A stretch of 64,000 nt of DNA from Centroberyx gerrardi (lineage: Eukaryota > Chordata > Actinopteri > Beryciformes > Berycidae), in assembly GCF_048128805.1 (NCBI RefSeq), contig NC_135997.1:18036116-18100115 (forward strand), in the 5' to 3' direction. Both the position numbers and the translations under genes were made by a program. The notes under the pieces were generated by a model. That model ran no database searches. It was given only the letters and a program-made list of their open reading frames with translations, and was not told the origin of the DNA. Shown in pieces: positions 33,481 through 46,451 of the stretch; position 1 is the first letter of the stretch; each line of letters opens with the position of its first letter.

Positions 33481-36378
33481 AATTCAAACAAGTACATTTT
33501 AAAAACAGGATTTCACAGCATCTAGACATCCTCCACTGAGTAAGGGGGCTATTGCGTGGGCGTGCGTGGGTTGGAGACACAGGGCAGGGAGGCGGGGCGA
33601 GGGGCTGACCGTACTGCACCTCCCTCCCGAGCTCATTGGCAGCTAACCTCAGCACGAGTGTTCCCCGGCAAACTGATGGGCTGCGTCCTTGGCTCTGTTC
33701 TGCTCTGTAAAAATGACAGACTGTACTTGGTATCCCTCTGATCCTCTAAAATGGCTTGGTTCAAGGTGGGGCCTCGTTTATAGGAAGGTCTTATGATGAA
33801 ATTAGATCTCAGAAGTGCGGATAGGTAGAAATGAACGTCGGCATTCTGTCAGCTCTGGACTTGTGCACATCTGAAAGAGGTGTGAGGCATGTGAGTATAG
33901 ATATATATAGATATATTGTGATAAAGATCCTATAGTGTGCAATAAGCCTTGATCACAGAGAATGTTTATCATGTGGGACACTGCTGCTCATTCATGTGCT
34001 CTCAAATTTGTAATTAATACACAGAGGGTGTAGTTGTGCTTCAATCAGTCTTAGTCATTTTTAATGATTTATAAATTAGGTTTATGCACATTTTAAAAAA
34101 TGATCAAGGTGAGGATGAAATCCAAGCATTTATTTATTTATTTATTTTAATTTAAATGACATACTGACATCCCTCACTCCTTTTTCACACCTCCAATCCC
34201 ACCGTCATAACTTCTGCAGTGGAGATAACCCCTCATAAATTCAAACCCATGATCTGAATACCTAGTATGCTGCCTTTGGGGTATTCCAATCACAGTTAGC
34301 AGGAGGCTGGGGCAACACGAGTGCAACTCAGAGTTACGGTGTAGAGCTTCAGTGTAAAACCCACAGCCGAAACTCTTTAGACAGACAGGGCAGAGCTGAC
34401 GGGGACGAGGGACAGACAGACAGGACAACTGAGAAGACTTCAAGGGGCCTAGACAGACATGGCAAGGTAAAGACAAATGGAATTGATTTTATATGTATTA
34501 GAAATGCCCAGTTTGGGACTAGATTCAGCATTATTTCCAGTCCATGTTATTTATTAAATATTGGCAAATTAGAACCTCTCACTGACTTTGGATAATGAGG
34601 GTCCTCTCCTCAAATGGGGAAATGCAGAAAGGAAGTTTCCGACAAAGTAAATGGGGTCAAAATTATTTAACAGTGAAACATGGCCATTGTGATTCAAATG
34701 TTGGCTACCTAATTGCAACTAATTTTACAATGAAGAATCCAAAATGGTCTTACATGACCTATGTTTTTCATTTTGGCACTATTTCCTTTTATGGCTGCTG
34801 TTAAGGGCTATGACCTTGTAAGGCATAATATTATGCAAACTGTTATATTGTTTGGAGTCCAAAACTATGTAATGTTATACAGGGTGAAGTAAAGGTCCAG
34901 TGGTAAGGTCCATAAAGAATGGGACTGCCTGGCTATCAGTCCCATCAGCTGGCTGCTGAGACTCTGTTCATGTCTGTTGGGTACGGCTCCTTTCATTTAG
35001 CCAATGATGCAAAACAGTCAAGTATTAAACAACCTTCTCAAACTCCTATCCACCTCAGGTAATGCTGACTTAAGTATAAAACCAAATGATGTCACTGTGG
35101 CTGTGAATTGGTTTTCTGCATGAGCACATCACAAGCTAACTAGTCTAACCAGAAGCAGTGAAACATGCTGTTATTAAACAAGAGGAACCATAGCTGACCA
35201 GAGGAGTTGTTGACATGGGCATTAAAACAGAGAGGCACGTGGTGCTGGGAGGGCAGGGGGGGTGAGAGGACAGGGGCAGGAGCCGTGTCTCGGACCTCTA
35301 AGTAAGCTTTGCTAAGCTCAGAGGCCAGATGAGGGTCTGTGGCTGGGTCTCAGCTGCGCAGAGCGCCAGAGAAGAGCAAGAGGAGTAGCGGAGTGTATCC
35401 TGTTTTCTCTCTCTCTCTGTTACACGCCTCAAAATGAGCTGTTCTGGCCAGCAGCAGTACAAACACTAAAAGCAAGGCTTTCTTTTTCCCACCCAAAAAA
35501 GCATTAACATATAAAAATGGCAGGCTTTTTTTCTTTTAAAAGAACAATGATTAAAGTAATAAAAACATACAAAATTCTTTTTAGTCTTCATATTATGTAC
35601 AATACAAGGCTGAAGCACCTTTTAAAATTCTTATTCTCAAATTTTCTATTTCGAAATAAAACATTTCCTTTATTCTTTCCAAAAATGTGCATTTTCTAAG
35701 TTCTTCCCTAATTTGAACAGTTCTTTGTTGTAACACAGTACCACCAGGTAGTTCTTCAGCTTTTCTTCTTAAGTGCATTTCCAGTTCAAAAGCTCATGTG
35801 GCCACCGCGATGAGATCAGTCCGACTGGCCAGAGGCATGGACGTTCGTTTGGAGATGTGGAGCGTTCGAGTCCCTTGGCCACACCCCTCCTGGGGGAGCA
35901 GCTCCCTCATTGGCAGGATTGTCTGTGGCTGTGGCTGTGAGGGGTGCAGGGACTGAGCATGAGAGTAGCAGGGACTGAAGTAGGCATGATTACACGTGTG
36001 TGTGTGTGTGTGTGTGTATGTGTGTCTGTGTGTGTGTCTGTGTGTGTGTGTGCGTTGATCTTCAGGTACTCCTGCCCTGTACTCTCACTGATCCCAGGGT
36101 TGGCTAGGTTGGCAGACATTAGTGGCTCGTGGCACAATCCCTGGCTGGCCACAGTCCAAAGACAGCCCGTCCTTCACTGTATGGTCCTGTCTCCCATGCA
36201 TGCATCTATCATCCATCTATCCATTCATTCATTCATTTGTTCATTCATTCATCCATCTAGCCATCCATCTTCTCTTCCATGGAGCCATGTGGACCAGGCC
36301 ATGAAAAATAAACTCTGGGTGTCAGTCTGAAAGGGGCGGTGGCCGGGGCCTGGGGGCCGTCAGGTCAGCGGGGCGGGG
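33481..36378 (-). other. Probable gse1 3' UTR
   Basis: The gse1 stop is at 36379-36381. No other gene lies between it and the gins2 end, and mammalian GSE1 has a long 3' UTR, so much of this segment is likely transcribed 3' UTR. It holds (ATTT)n at 34,131-34,147 and a (GT)n tract at 35,996-36,052. The poly(A) site cannot be placed confidently. Confidence 0.4.
35996..36052. repeat. (GT)n microsatellite, interrupted
   Basis: About 57 bases of GT with TATG and CTG interruptions, in the presumed gse1 3' UTR. Confidence 0.9.
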
Positions 36379-39300
36379 TCACCTGGGAGGGTAGCCCTTG
36401 TAATGGCCGCCTCTAGGCCAGTGTGTCTGTGGCAGCGTCAAGCACTTCCTGAAGTGCTCCAGCTCTGCCTGCAGCTTCTCCCTTTCCACTGCCAGCTTCT
36501 GTCTCTGGGACATCAGCTCCTAGACAACCAGAGTAGCAGAGAGGGAAGACGCAAAACAACACATTAAAATCCCACAATCACATTGTTCAACAGTGAGGAG
36601 TGACAGGGAAAATCAGATGATCTCAGGCATATGACATACTGTAATACAGAGGGTAATAGAAACACCTAACAATACATGAATATCAATACCTAATAAAGAG
36701 TGGGGGCCTTTAGAACAGTTTTAGTCCTTGAATACCAGCTTCATGAAGGTCACAATATATGTTTTCTGTTAAGACTGTGTCAAAGATTGTCAAAATTTAT
36801 TCAATTCTGTGGTCATTTTTGAGGCTATAGTTTTATGGTGCTCAGCAGCTATCCTGTTAAGTGTCCATTTATCTCTGTCAATGATCTTTGACTTATCACC
36901 ACAGTTCCTCTTTGCATATGTTGTTATGATTTTCAAGACTTCATCTTGCCACATTAAATCATTTTGCAGTTTTTGTGACCGAGACACCTGCAATTCAAGC
37001 AATTCAATTCGAGTATTTGACCACTTTAGAATTCTGTTTAGTTGCCTCATGTTGCTTTGAAAACTTAACTCTTACTGCTTATTGGCATTCAATTTAATAT
37101 GATTTGCCTGTGTAGCTGCCTTTGTAATTGTGATTTAGTTACTTCAGTTAGTACTTTTTCATGTGGTGTTTCTGTTATTTTCTCCACCCCCAGCACATAC
37201 ATACATAATATGTAGGACAGGATAAGAAATGTGTGGGAGATGGAAGAGAAATGTGTAGGTGTTAGATATTCGAGGCATTTTAGTATGGCATAGAGATGAC
37301 AATGGCAAAGCCTATCATGGGGGGAAGCTGCTGAAATCACACATAGCCACCTAGTGATTGTTAGCTACTTTAAGAAAGACAGACAAAGAAAGAACCAGGA
37401 GGCAGGCGTCAGGACACATGCGTTCACAGGCACACTGGCAGCTGCAGGCGGTGAGAGAGTGTGTCTTACCCCCATGCTATGAGACAGCTGCTCAGCAGTC
37501 AGACTGAGGTTGTAGTTCTGAGCTTCTAGCCTTCGACATTGGCTCTGCAACACTTGGCGCTCCACAGTTTGCTCTAAAAAACGGAAGAGAAAATGGAGCA
37601 GAGAAAAAGAAGAGGGTTGGGGGGGTAGAGAACAGAATGTGAGCCTGAGGGTAATGACCTTTGACCTCTTTGCAGTGTCCAGACCATGTGCTATCTAAAC
37701 AGCAGATGCTAGAAGGCTATTCTACCACAAGCAACTAGCACACCACCACACTTGACTCAATACAAACACACTTTATATGACTTTATCCAAAGGCTGGGAT
37801 TGATTAGATGTCTGTTTAACTAATTTTGATCAAAATTCTTATACAAATCTTGATTACACGCAATATTGCTCTGGACAGAACAGTGAAGAGAAAGGGTGAA
37901 TGCTACAACAACTGACACAATTGTTAATTTGTAAATTTGCTCATTTGTATTGTGTCAAACCACCAAAAACTTCATGTGATCCTACAACATAAGAACAATA
38001 TACCACAGCTATAAGGCAAGGCAAGGCAGCTTTATTTGTATAGCACATTTCATACACTGAGGCAATTCAAAGTGCTTTACAGAGTAATAAAAAATACAGT
38101 AAAAGATTTACAATTAAAAAGTGCAAAAGTACAGACAAGAGATACAAAAGATAAAAGACTTAAAAAGTAAACTAGTGCAGTTCAAATCAAGTGAAATAGA
38201 AAGATAAAAGAACACAACAAATATTCCCACTTTTAGATGCACATTGTGAGTGAACCCATATGTTTTTCTTTAATTTTCTTATCCCCTGTCCTTCCTGATT
38301 CTACTCTTGATCTGATATTTACATCAGATCTCACTGCCTAAGGCAGACGAGAATCACAGATTCTCCTCTTGGTCCACAGATGGATGAGAATCATACAGGG
38401 TAAAGATAAAGCTCTGCCATCTAGCTCTTTTGAGTTCCTAGATAAAGCTGTCATCTAGCTCTTGAGTTCCTAGATAAAGCTATCATCTAGCTCTTGAGTT
38501 CCTAGATAAAGCTCTGTCATCTAGCTCTTGAGTTCCTAGATAAAGCTATCATCTAGCTCTTGAGTTCCTAGATAAAGCTATCATCTAGCTCTTGAGTTCC
38601 TAGATAAAGCTGTCATCTAGCTCTTGAGTTCCTAGATAAAGCTCTGTCATCTAGCTCTTGAGTTCCTAGATAAAGCTGTCATCTAGCTCTTTTGAGTTCC
38701 TAGATAAAGCTCTGTCATCTAGCTCTTTTGAGTTCCTAGATAAAGCTGTCATCTAGCTCTTGAGTTCCTAGATAAAGCTCTGCCATCTAGCTCTTTTGAG
38801 TTCCTAGATAAAGCTCTGCCATCTAGCTCTTTTGAGTTCCTAGATAAAGCTCTGTCATCTAGCTCTTTTGAGTTCCTAGATAAAGCTCTGTCATCTAGCT
38901 CTTGAGTTCCTACATAAGCTCTGTCATCTAGCTCTTGAGTTCCTAGATAAAGCTCTGTCATCTAGCTCTTGAGTTCCTAGATAAGCTCTGTCATCTAGCT
39001 CTTTTGAGTTCCTAGATACTCTCCCCCCCACATATAGTGTTTACTCATGCGCAAGTAAGCATTACCCGGACAAGACAAATTAAAATTCGTACTTGCCCGT
39101 GTCAGCGCTGTTGGGATCCTGAACAGAAACAGTTAAAATGAAGGCTATTTAAAAGCTAAGATGAAAAGATACGTTTTTAGCCATTACAGGGTAGAGTAGG
39201 CAGTGTAAAATAGGAAAGTTTTAAGCTTTGACTTAAAAGTGGTCAGAGTCGGGGCTTGTCTAATATCATCTGGGAGGTTATTCCAGGTCTGTGTTGCATA

Positions 39301-42300
39301 ACAAAACGCTACTTCACCGTGTTTTGTTCTAACTCTTGGGACAGCCAGTAGGCCAGCCCCAGATGTCCTAAGGGTCCTAGAAGGTTCATATGGCACAAGC
39401 ATGTCAGAGATGTATTTGGGCCCAGAGCCACAGAGTGATTCGTAGACAAGCAGCAAGATTTTGAAATCAATTCTCTGAGTGACTGGTAGCCAGTGTAAGG
39501 ATTTTAGAACTGGTGTAATGTGGTCATATTTCCAAGTTTTCCAAGTCAGGACCCTGGCAGCGGCGTTCTGAATAAGTTGGAGTTGCCGAAGAGCTTTTTT
39601 TGAAAGCCCTGTGAACAGACCATTGCAGTAATCCAATCTACTGGAAATAAAGGCGTGGGTAAGCCTTACTAGGTCTTGTTTGGACATTATTCCTCTGACT
39701 CTTGCAATATTTTTTAGATGGTAGTAAGCTGACGAAGTTACCGATTTGATGTGGCTATTGAAATTTAAATCTGAGTCCAGGATAAAGCCTGGATTTCTGG
39801 CTTGACTTTTAGTTATGAGAGACAGGGAGTCAAGGTGAGAGCAGACATTCTGTCTTTCTTTCTGTGCTCCAAAGACAATTATCTCAGTCTTATCTCTGTT
39901 TAGTTGGAGAAAATTTTACCGCATCCAGTCATTGATTTGTTCGATGCAGTGACACAGAGATTCAACAAGTCCATAGTCACCTGGTGTAAGTGATATGTAG
40001 ATTTGCGTGTCATCTGCATAATTATGGTAGGCTAATTTATTATTTTGTAGGATTTGGCCTAAAGGAAGCATAGAGATTGAACAGGAGAGGTCCCAAAATG
40101 GATCCCTGTGGAACCCGGTCATGGCCATCTGCTCGGACACACAGTTTCCAATGGACACAAAGTACTTTCTGTCATGAAGATATGACTTGAACCACTTAAG
40201 GACAGTTCCAGAGAGTCCCACCCAGTTTTCTAATCTTTGTAATAGAATTGTGTGGTCCACAGTGTCAAAGGCAGCACTAAGATCCAACAGTACTAGAACA
40301 GAGACTTTGCCTGAGTCATTGTTCAGGGGAATGCCATTTAGTACCTTTATGAGTGCAGTCTCAGTGCTGTGATGGGGCCGAAATCCTGATTGAAAGTTAT
40401 CAAAGCAATTGTTCAGCGTTAAAAAGTTACTAAGTTGTTGGTGAAGAACTTTTTCAATAACTTTACCTAAAAACGGTAAGTTTGATGTAGGTCGATAGTT
40501 ATCCAGTACAGTAGCATCAAGGCTGCTCTTCTTTAGGAGAGGCTTAATGACTGCAGTTTCCAAAGCCTTTGGAAAAATGCCAGATTGCAGAGAACTGTTA
40601 ACTACAAGTATTAGTTATTTTACCAGGCTGCTCAAAACTGTTTTAAGGAAGCTAGTGGGTAAAACATCAAGGCAACAGGTGGATGATTTGAGATTGGAGA
40701 CAATTTCTTCGAGTGTTTTGTCGTCAATGGGATTCAATTGTGTCATACCTACCAAGTTACTTCTGGAAGGCTGCAGTGATGATGCTTTTTTGTTTGGCAT
40801 TGAGGAGTTAATAGCATGTCTGATGCCTTGAATCTTGTCATTAAAAAAGGATGCAAACTCGCTACATTTGCTGGTAGAAACTAGTTCCGGGGATATTGGA
40901 ACTGGAGAGTTAGTTAACCTGTCAACGGTAGCAAATAAAATGCGTGAATTGTTACTGTTCTTGTTGATGATCTCAGAGAAAAATAATTGCCTAGCACTTT
41001 TCAAATTCAGACTGTAAATATGTAATTTTTCTTTATAGATTTCAAAGTGAATCTGGAGGTTTGATTTACGCCATTTTCGCTCTGCTTTCCGGCACTCCCT
41101 TTTCTGGGCCCTTACAGAATGAGTGTTTCTCCATGGTGCCTTTTGCTTACTAGCGATCAATTTAACCTTAGCAGGAGCAATGGCATCAATTACATTCTAA
41201 ATCTTAGAATTGAAGGTATTCAGTAGATCATCAACATGATTTGAAGCTGGGGCAGTTTCAAATTTGATGGCTTCCATAAAAAGTGTTCTGGCATTCTCAT
41301 TAATGTACCTTTTTTTAACAGTTTCAGATCTAATGTTGATTTTTGGTGTAACAGACAGATCAAAGAATACACAGAAATGATCTGATAGAGCAACATCAAG
41401 CACAGTGATGTTGCGGGTGTTAACATTTGAAATGTTAACACCCTTAGTAATAACCAGATCTAGAGTGTGTCCTCTACCATGGGTCGGCCCTTTCACGACC
41501 GTTGAGACAGATCAAACGTGTCAAGTATGGCAGAAAGCTCTTTGGCATTTTTGTCACATTAAAATCACCCGTAATGACTACACAGTCAAATTCAGTGCAG
41601 ATAATTGAAAGCATCTCAGTAAAATCATCAAGGAAATGTGGAGAGTATTTTGGTGGCCTGTATATAACTATATATACTGCAGTTTTAGGTTTGTTGGAGC
41701 AGGGCCTGGGATACTTGGCTTACAGGGAATGTGAATCAAATTTGTAGGATTGGAAGATTTTACTGTGACCCGCTTATCTAATCTTTGTCTTGACACTGTG
41801 GCTATTAGAGCTGCAACGATTAATCGATTAATCGATTAGTTGTCAACTATTAAATTAATCGCCAACTATTTTGACAATCAATTAATCGGTTTGAGTAATT
41901 TTTTAAGAAAAATAAGTCAAAACTCTCTGATTCCAGCTTCTTAAATGTGAATATTTTCTGGTTTCTTTACTCCTCTATGACAGTAAACTGAATATCTTTG
42001 GGTTGTGGACAAAACAAGACATTTGAGGACGTCATCTTGGGCTTTGGGAAACACTGATCAACATTTTTCACCATTTTCTGACATTTTATAGACCAAACAA
42101 CTAATCGATTAATCGAGAAAATAATCGACAGATTAATCGACAATGAAAATAATCGTTAGTTGCAGCCCTAGTGGCTATTGTATTTGGGAAGGTTGTTCTC
42201 TCCCAGGGCCTCAGCTTGCTATTGGATAATTTATGAATAACAGTTCTGGAACAGCAGAGGCCCAGGGTGTCCTAGTTGCTGCCGACGCTGATAGCAGCCG

Positions 42301-45300
42301 TTCTCGTGCTGTTCAAGGCCTTAGAAGCCAGTAGTGTGGGTGAAGGCTGAGGTGGACAAGGTGGTTGAACTCGGGGGGTTGAGGAGGGGGCGGCGGTGCA
42401 CCGGGGGGGCACTGGGGGGGAGCAGGTGCGCCGGGGAGGCATTGGTGGGCGGAGTATAGGTGATGGCAATACCCGTGACCTGGCCATGCTGGGGGTGAGT
42501 GGGATCATTTTGATCCCAGACTTCACCAAGTCCTCCATCTGGCTTGTGAACCTAAGAGGAGAGACAGGAGAGGGAGTGGATGCTGGAGAGTCAGAGGGGA
42601 GTGGGGATAGAGGTGGGGGAGTCCAGGGCAGAGGTGGGGGGAGTGTGGAAGGGGGATCCACAGGGAGGGCAGGTGGAGTAGGGTCACTGTTGTCACCCTG
42701 GAGCTGGCACTCTTTCTGTGGAGGAGCCTTTTGCTGATGGAGAGTAGGGCAGGAAGTTGTTTGGTGCCTCAGGCAGTGTAGAAAATTGTCTGTCAGCCGT
42801 CTAAGTCCACGTCCATTTAGGTGGGGACCCTTTCCTTTGAAGAGATCATCACGTTCCCAAAACAGGTTGAAGTTATCAATGAAATGTATCCCTTGAGACT
42901 CACAGGCATTAGAGAGCCACGTATTCAGTGCAAGTAGGCGGCTGAATTTATTTATCTTTCTGTCAATAGTTGGAAGAGGCCCACTGATAAATGATTGCAT
43001 TTCTAGCTCATCAAGTCTGTTAAAAAGTTTAGAGAAATCTTGTTTAAGCACTTCTGATTTCCCTTTGCTGGTGTCAACGGCTCCCACATGTACAATAACT
43101 TGTTTGATTCCTGGGTGGTTAGACAGTACCTGGGAGAAAAGTCCAGTTATATCACTGACCATGGCACTTGGATAGCTGCATGCGATGATCCTTTCATTGT
43201 TCACAGCGCTGATAGCACCGTCTCCCACAAGGAGTATATCTTTCTCCTTCACCTCTGGCCCAGATTCTTTGTCTCTGTGGGCCTTGTGCTCCTTCTGTGT
43301 GCCGGTGTTAATTCCATGTTTCCCCTTGTGAACGAAATCATAATTTCTTCCCAGTTTCCCATTCATAAAAGTGCTTTCCAGCTCGTTCTCACATAGTTCG
43401 GACAGTGGTTGATATCTATTTTTGAGCCGTATAACTGGCGATGTTGTATTTCCCCTTGTAACGTTATCATTCGTTTTTCTCATTTTGTGGTAGCGTTTTG
43501 GCTTAGCACCAAGTGTATGCCAGGTGGCAGTGGAATCAGTCTGTTTGGGTCCCGCTTTAGCAAGTTTCGGGAAAGACACTGTATCATCTAGGTTTAGCAT
43601 ATTAGCGGTAGCATCCTGGTTAGCACTGCTTTGATTAGCATTCTGGTTAGCCCCAGACTTAGCTGTCTTACCACAGGTTGCTATGGGGAGTGTATCTTGT
43701 AGTCCTTTCTCAGTTTCCAGTGTAAAAAATCTTCGCCTGGAGCACGGCGATTTCCTGTAGATATTTCCGACAGTTTTGGCATAATGAGTCCGTCGTGGGT
43801 TTTGATGGATTCGAGACGCTGGGACCGTGAAGCATCGTAGAAATCCACGGCCACAACAGGCTAATAATGTTAGTGTTGCTAGCAGGCTTCTAGCAGGTCA
43901 CACCAGTAGTTCAGCTTGTAGTATTCTCCGAAAGTTTAAAAGTAGTAGATCGCTACCTGTGGCAACTTTAGCCGTCAGTAGGTCAGATGATCCATGTCAG
44001 TAGTTGTCATTAAAGGAATAGTTCACCCAAAAATGAAAATTCTGTCATCATCTACTCACCCTTATGCCAGTTGAAACACAGGTGAAGTTTGTCCATATAA
44101 CACACAGGGAGGTTGCCAGCACAACTCCATAGCAGCCTTCTCCAAAACAACTGAAGTCAGTAGGGACCAGTTCTTTAGAGTTCCAAAAAGACCTATATTT
44201 ACACCATAATTTAGTGCAAATCTTAACTACAGCTGATTGATTTGCAACAAATAATGGTGTATAGGTCTTTCTATTCACAGTGTGATTGTTTGGCTGTTTT
44301 TGTTTTGGAACTCTAAAGAACTGGTCCCCATTGACTTCAGCTGTTTTGGAGAAGGCTGCTATGAAGTTGTGCTGGCAACCTCCCTGTGTGTTATATGGAC
44401 TAACAAATTTCACCTGTGTTTCATTTGGCATGAGGGTGAGCAGATGATGACAGAATTTTCATTTTTGGGTGAACTATTCCTTTAAGCCAGAAATTAGTAA
44501 CAGATGTGAGGAAAAAATAATAGAAATAGAGCAGAAATTCGAAGAAAAGCAGGAGCAAAGCAGCAAGTGTCTGATCACCCCAGCAACCAGGAAGCATAAG
44601 ATTAAAATCTTGTGTCTCTAAAAAAGCTTTTTGCTTTTTTTTCCAGAAACAAAAGAAAACATAATTTTTAGTTTGATACCTATGCATTTCTGAATCTATA
44701 AAATGGGATGTGACTGGGTTTCATGAATGTAAGTGTTGAAACTTATTTGTAAACGTATTGAGCAGATAAAGGACCACCAAAACTTTCATCAAAATTTTTA
44801 AAAAGTAAACAATACAATTGGAGTTATGAGATTTTCTAGCAGCAGCATATATCACATGAAAGCAGCAATATAGCAATGTATCACATGAAATAAACTGCAT
44901 GTTCCGTGTCGCTGCTTACCTTCAATATAGTCCTGATAGGCTTCAAATATAGATTCGATCCCCTGCCATTTGGATACAGGAGCCTCCTCTTCCTCCTCAT
45001 CCTCTTCCTCATCTGAGTCCTCTGGACCAGACAGGTCGTCCCTCGTCCCTGGGGCCTCCCGGTGTGGGGGCAGAGAGAAGTGCTGGCCGTTGGGCTGGGG
45101 GTGAGAGTGTGCGAGTGGATGGGGAATCGAGTGTGTGTGTGAGTGAGGCTGTGCGTGTGACTGGGGCGGCCGGCTCTGAAGCTCTGGAATGTTGTAGTGA
45201 ACAGACGAGTCCTGGAGGTGCGAGGACTCCGACATCCCTGTGGCTCCACCTGTGGACAAAGACGGGGCAGAGGGGAGGACTGTCATGTTTCATCTCTTTT

Positions 45301-46409
45301 TATTAGTAATAAATAATCTGATACTTTTTATCCCTGTAGGGAAATTCTGTTTTTGCTTGGCCTCTCTCCACAGAGAGGTCAGAGGTCGCCCCTGGAACTG
45401 GTAGGGATTCAGAGTCTCGTCAAGGACACTTCAGTAGGACAGATGCTTGCCGACCCGGAGCTTCAACTGGGGTCCTCCAGTTGAAAGGTGGAATCCCTGC
45501 TCACTATGCTTCCCTGCTGCCCATTAGTCATCATCACAGAGATTTCTCTTCTGGGACAGTGGCTGGTCAGACCTACCTTTGTGTTTCTGCAGGGCCTTCT
45601 GGGTCGACTGAAGCACGGATTCGTGGAACTGCTGGGCGAATTCCTCTGGTGTGAAGCTGTCCCAGGGCTTGGTGCGTCCGTTGAGGCTGGGGTGCCCCTC
45701 TTTAGGCTGCAGGGGGAGTGGGGGCCGCAAGCTGTTCAGCAGGCTGGAGCTCCTCTTAGAGAGCGGTCCCTCACTGGGCCCCCGGGCCTTGTCTGGATAG
45801 ACGGCTGGAGGAGGGGGTTCCTTTGGTCTTAATGTGTCCCCAAGGGGTTTTGGGTGGCCATTGGGGGACGCTGGGCGATGTAAGGAGGGGCTATGTGGTC
45901 TGACACTCAGCTGGTCTTCTGATTCACTGGGAGGCTGGGCAGAGGCAGGATCTGTAATCATGTGAACATGTGTTAGTCAAGATGAAGTCAAGATCCAGAT
46001 TACTACAGATGGCATGCCGCAATTAGAAACTGTGTTGTTACTTTAGATGCAGCTCTCATCCAGATACATTATACAAATGAATGAACACCACTCTAAGCTA
46101 TACTGCAGGGAGGAGAAAATGTCTATGTTTATGTTCATGTTTACATGTGCATGTGTCTCACCGGAGATCTGTGCTGCAGGGCTCTTACACAGAGGATGGG
46201 GGGCATGTCTGATGGTATCCAAGGTTACACTCTTTTCTTTAATGGCCTGAAGCAGCTCCACTACTCTTTCATTATCTGAGAGAAAGAAAAAAAAAAAACA
46301 TAACTTGCAAATCTCTATAGCCTTAGCCCTGGCTGTATGTACCTAATTCATAATTCCATAAGCACGGCAGTCTCTCTCCTAAAACAGAAGATGTTTGTGT
46401 AGAGAGAGT

Positions 46410-46451
<42 letters not shown>

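Larger units (their letters stand above)
38014..43980 (-). mobile_element. Decayed two-ORF L2/CR1-type LINE in a gse1 intron
   Basis: It lies in the same orientation as gse1. From its 5' side it contains a 5' region (about 43.6-43.98 kb), an open ORF1 (42272-43600), ORF2 remnants (39184-41600) and a 3' region with a minisatellite. The tail reads (minus) AAGCACTTTGAATTGCCTCA then CTATACAAATAAAGCTGCCT and (TTGCC)n at 38,014-38,032. The start of the endonuclease is missing, and a hAT MITE (41806-42170) has inserted. The 5' limit is approximate. Confidence 0.8.

Noticed and set aside
38411-39018. Regular repeat array considered as CRISPR-like
   Set aside because: Units are directly adjacent without unique spacers, in a fish intron inside a LINE. 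It is a minisatellite.
42396-42737. Gly-rich 113-codon plus-strand frame
   Set aside because: Antisense of the Pro-rich C-terminus of the LINE ORF1; no independent support.
44048-44485. Two frames on opposite strands encoding the same WNSKELVP-type peptide
   Set aside because: Explained by the palindromic TTAA element; both halves encode the same text on opposite strands.
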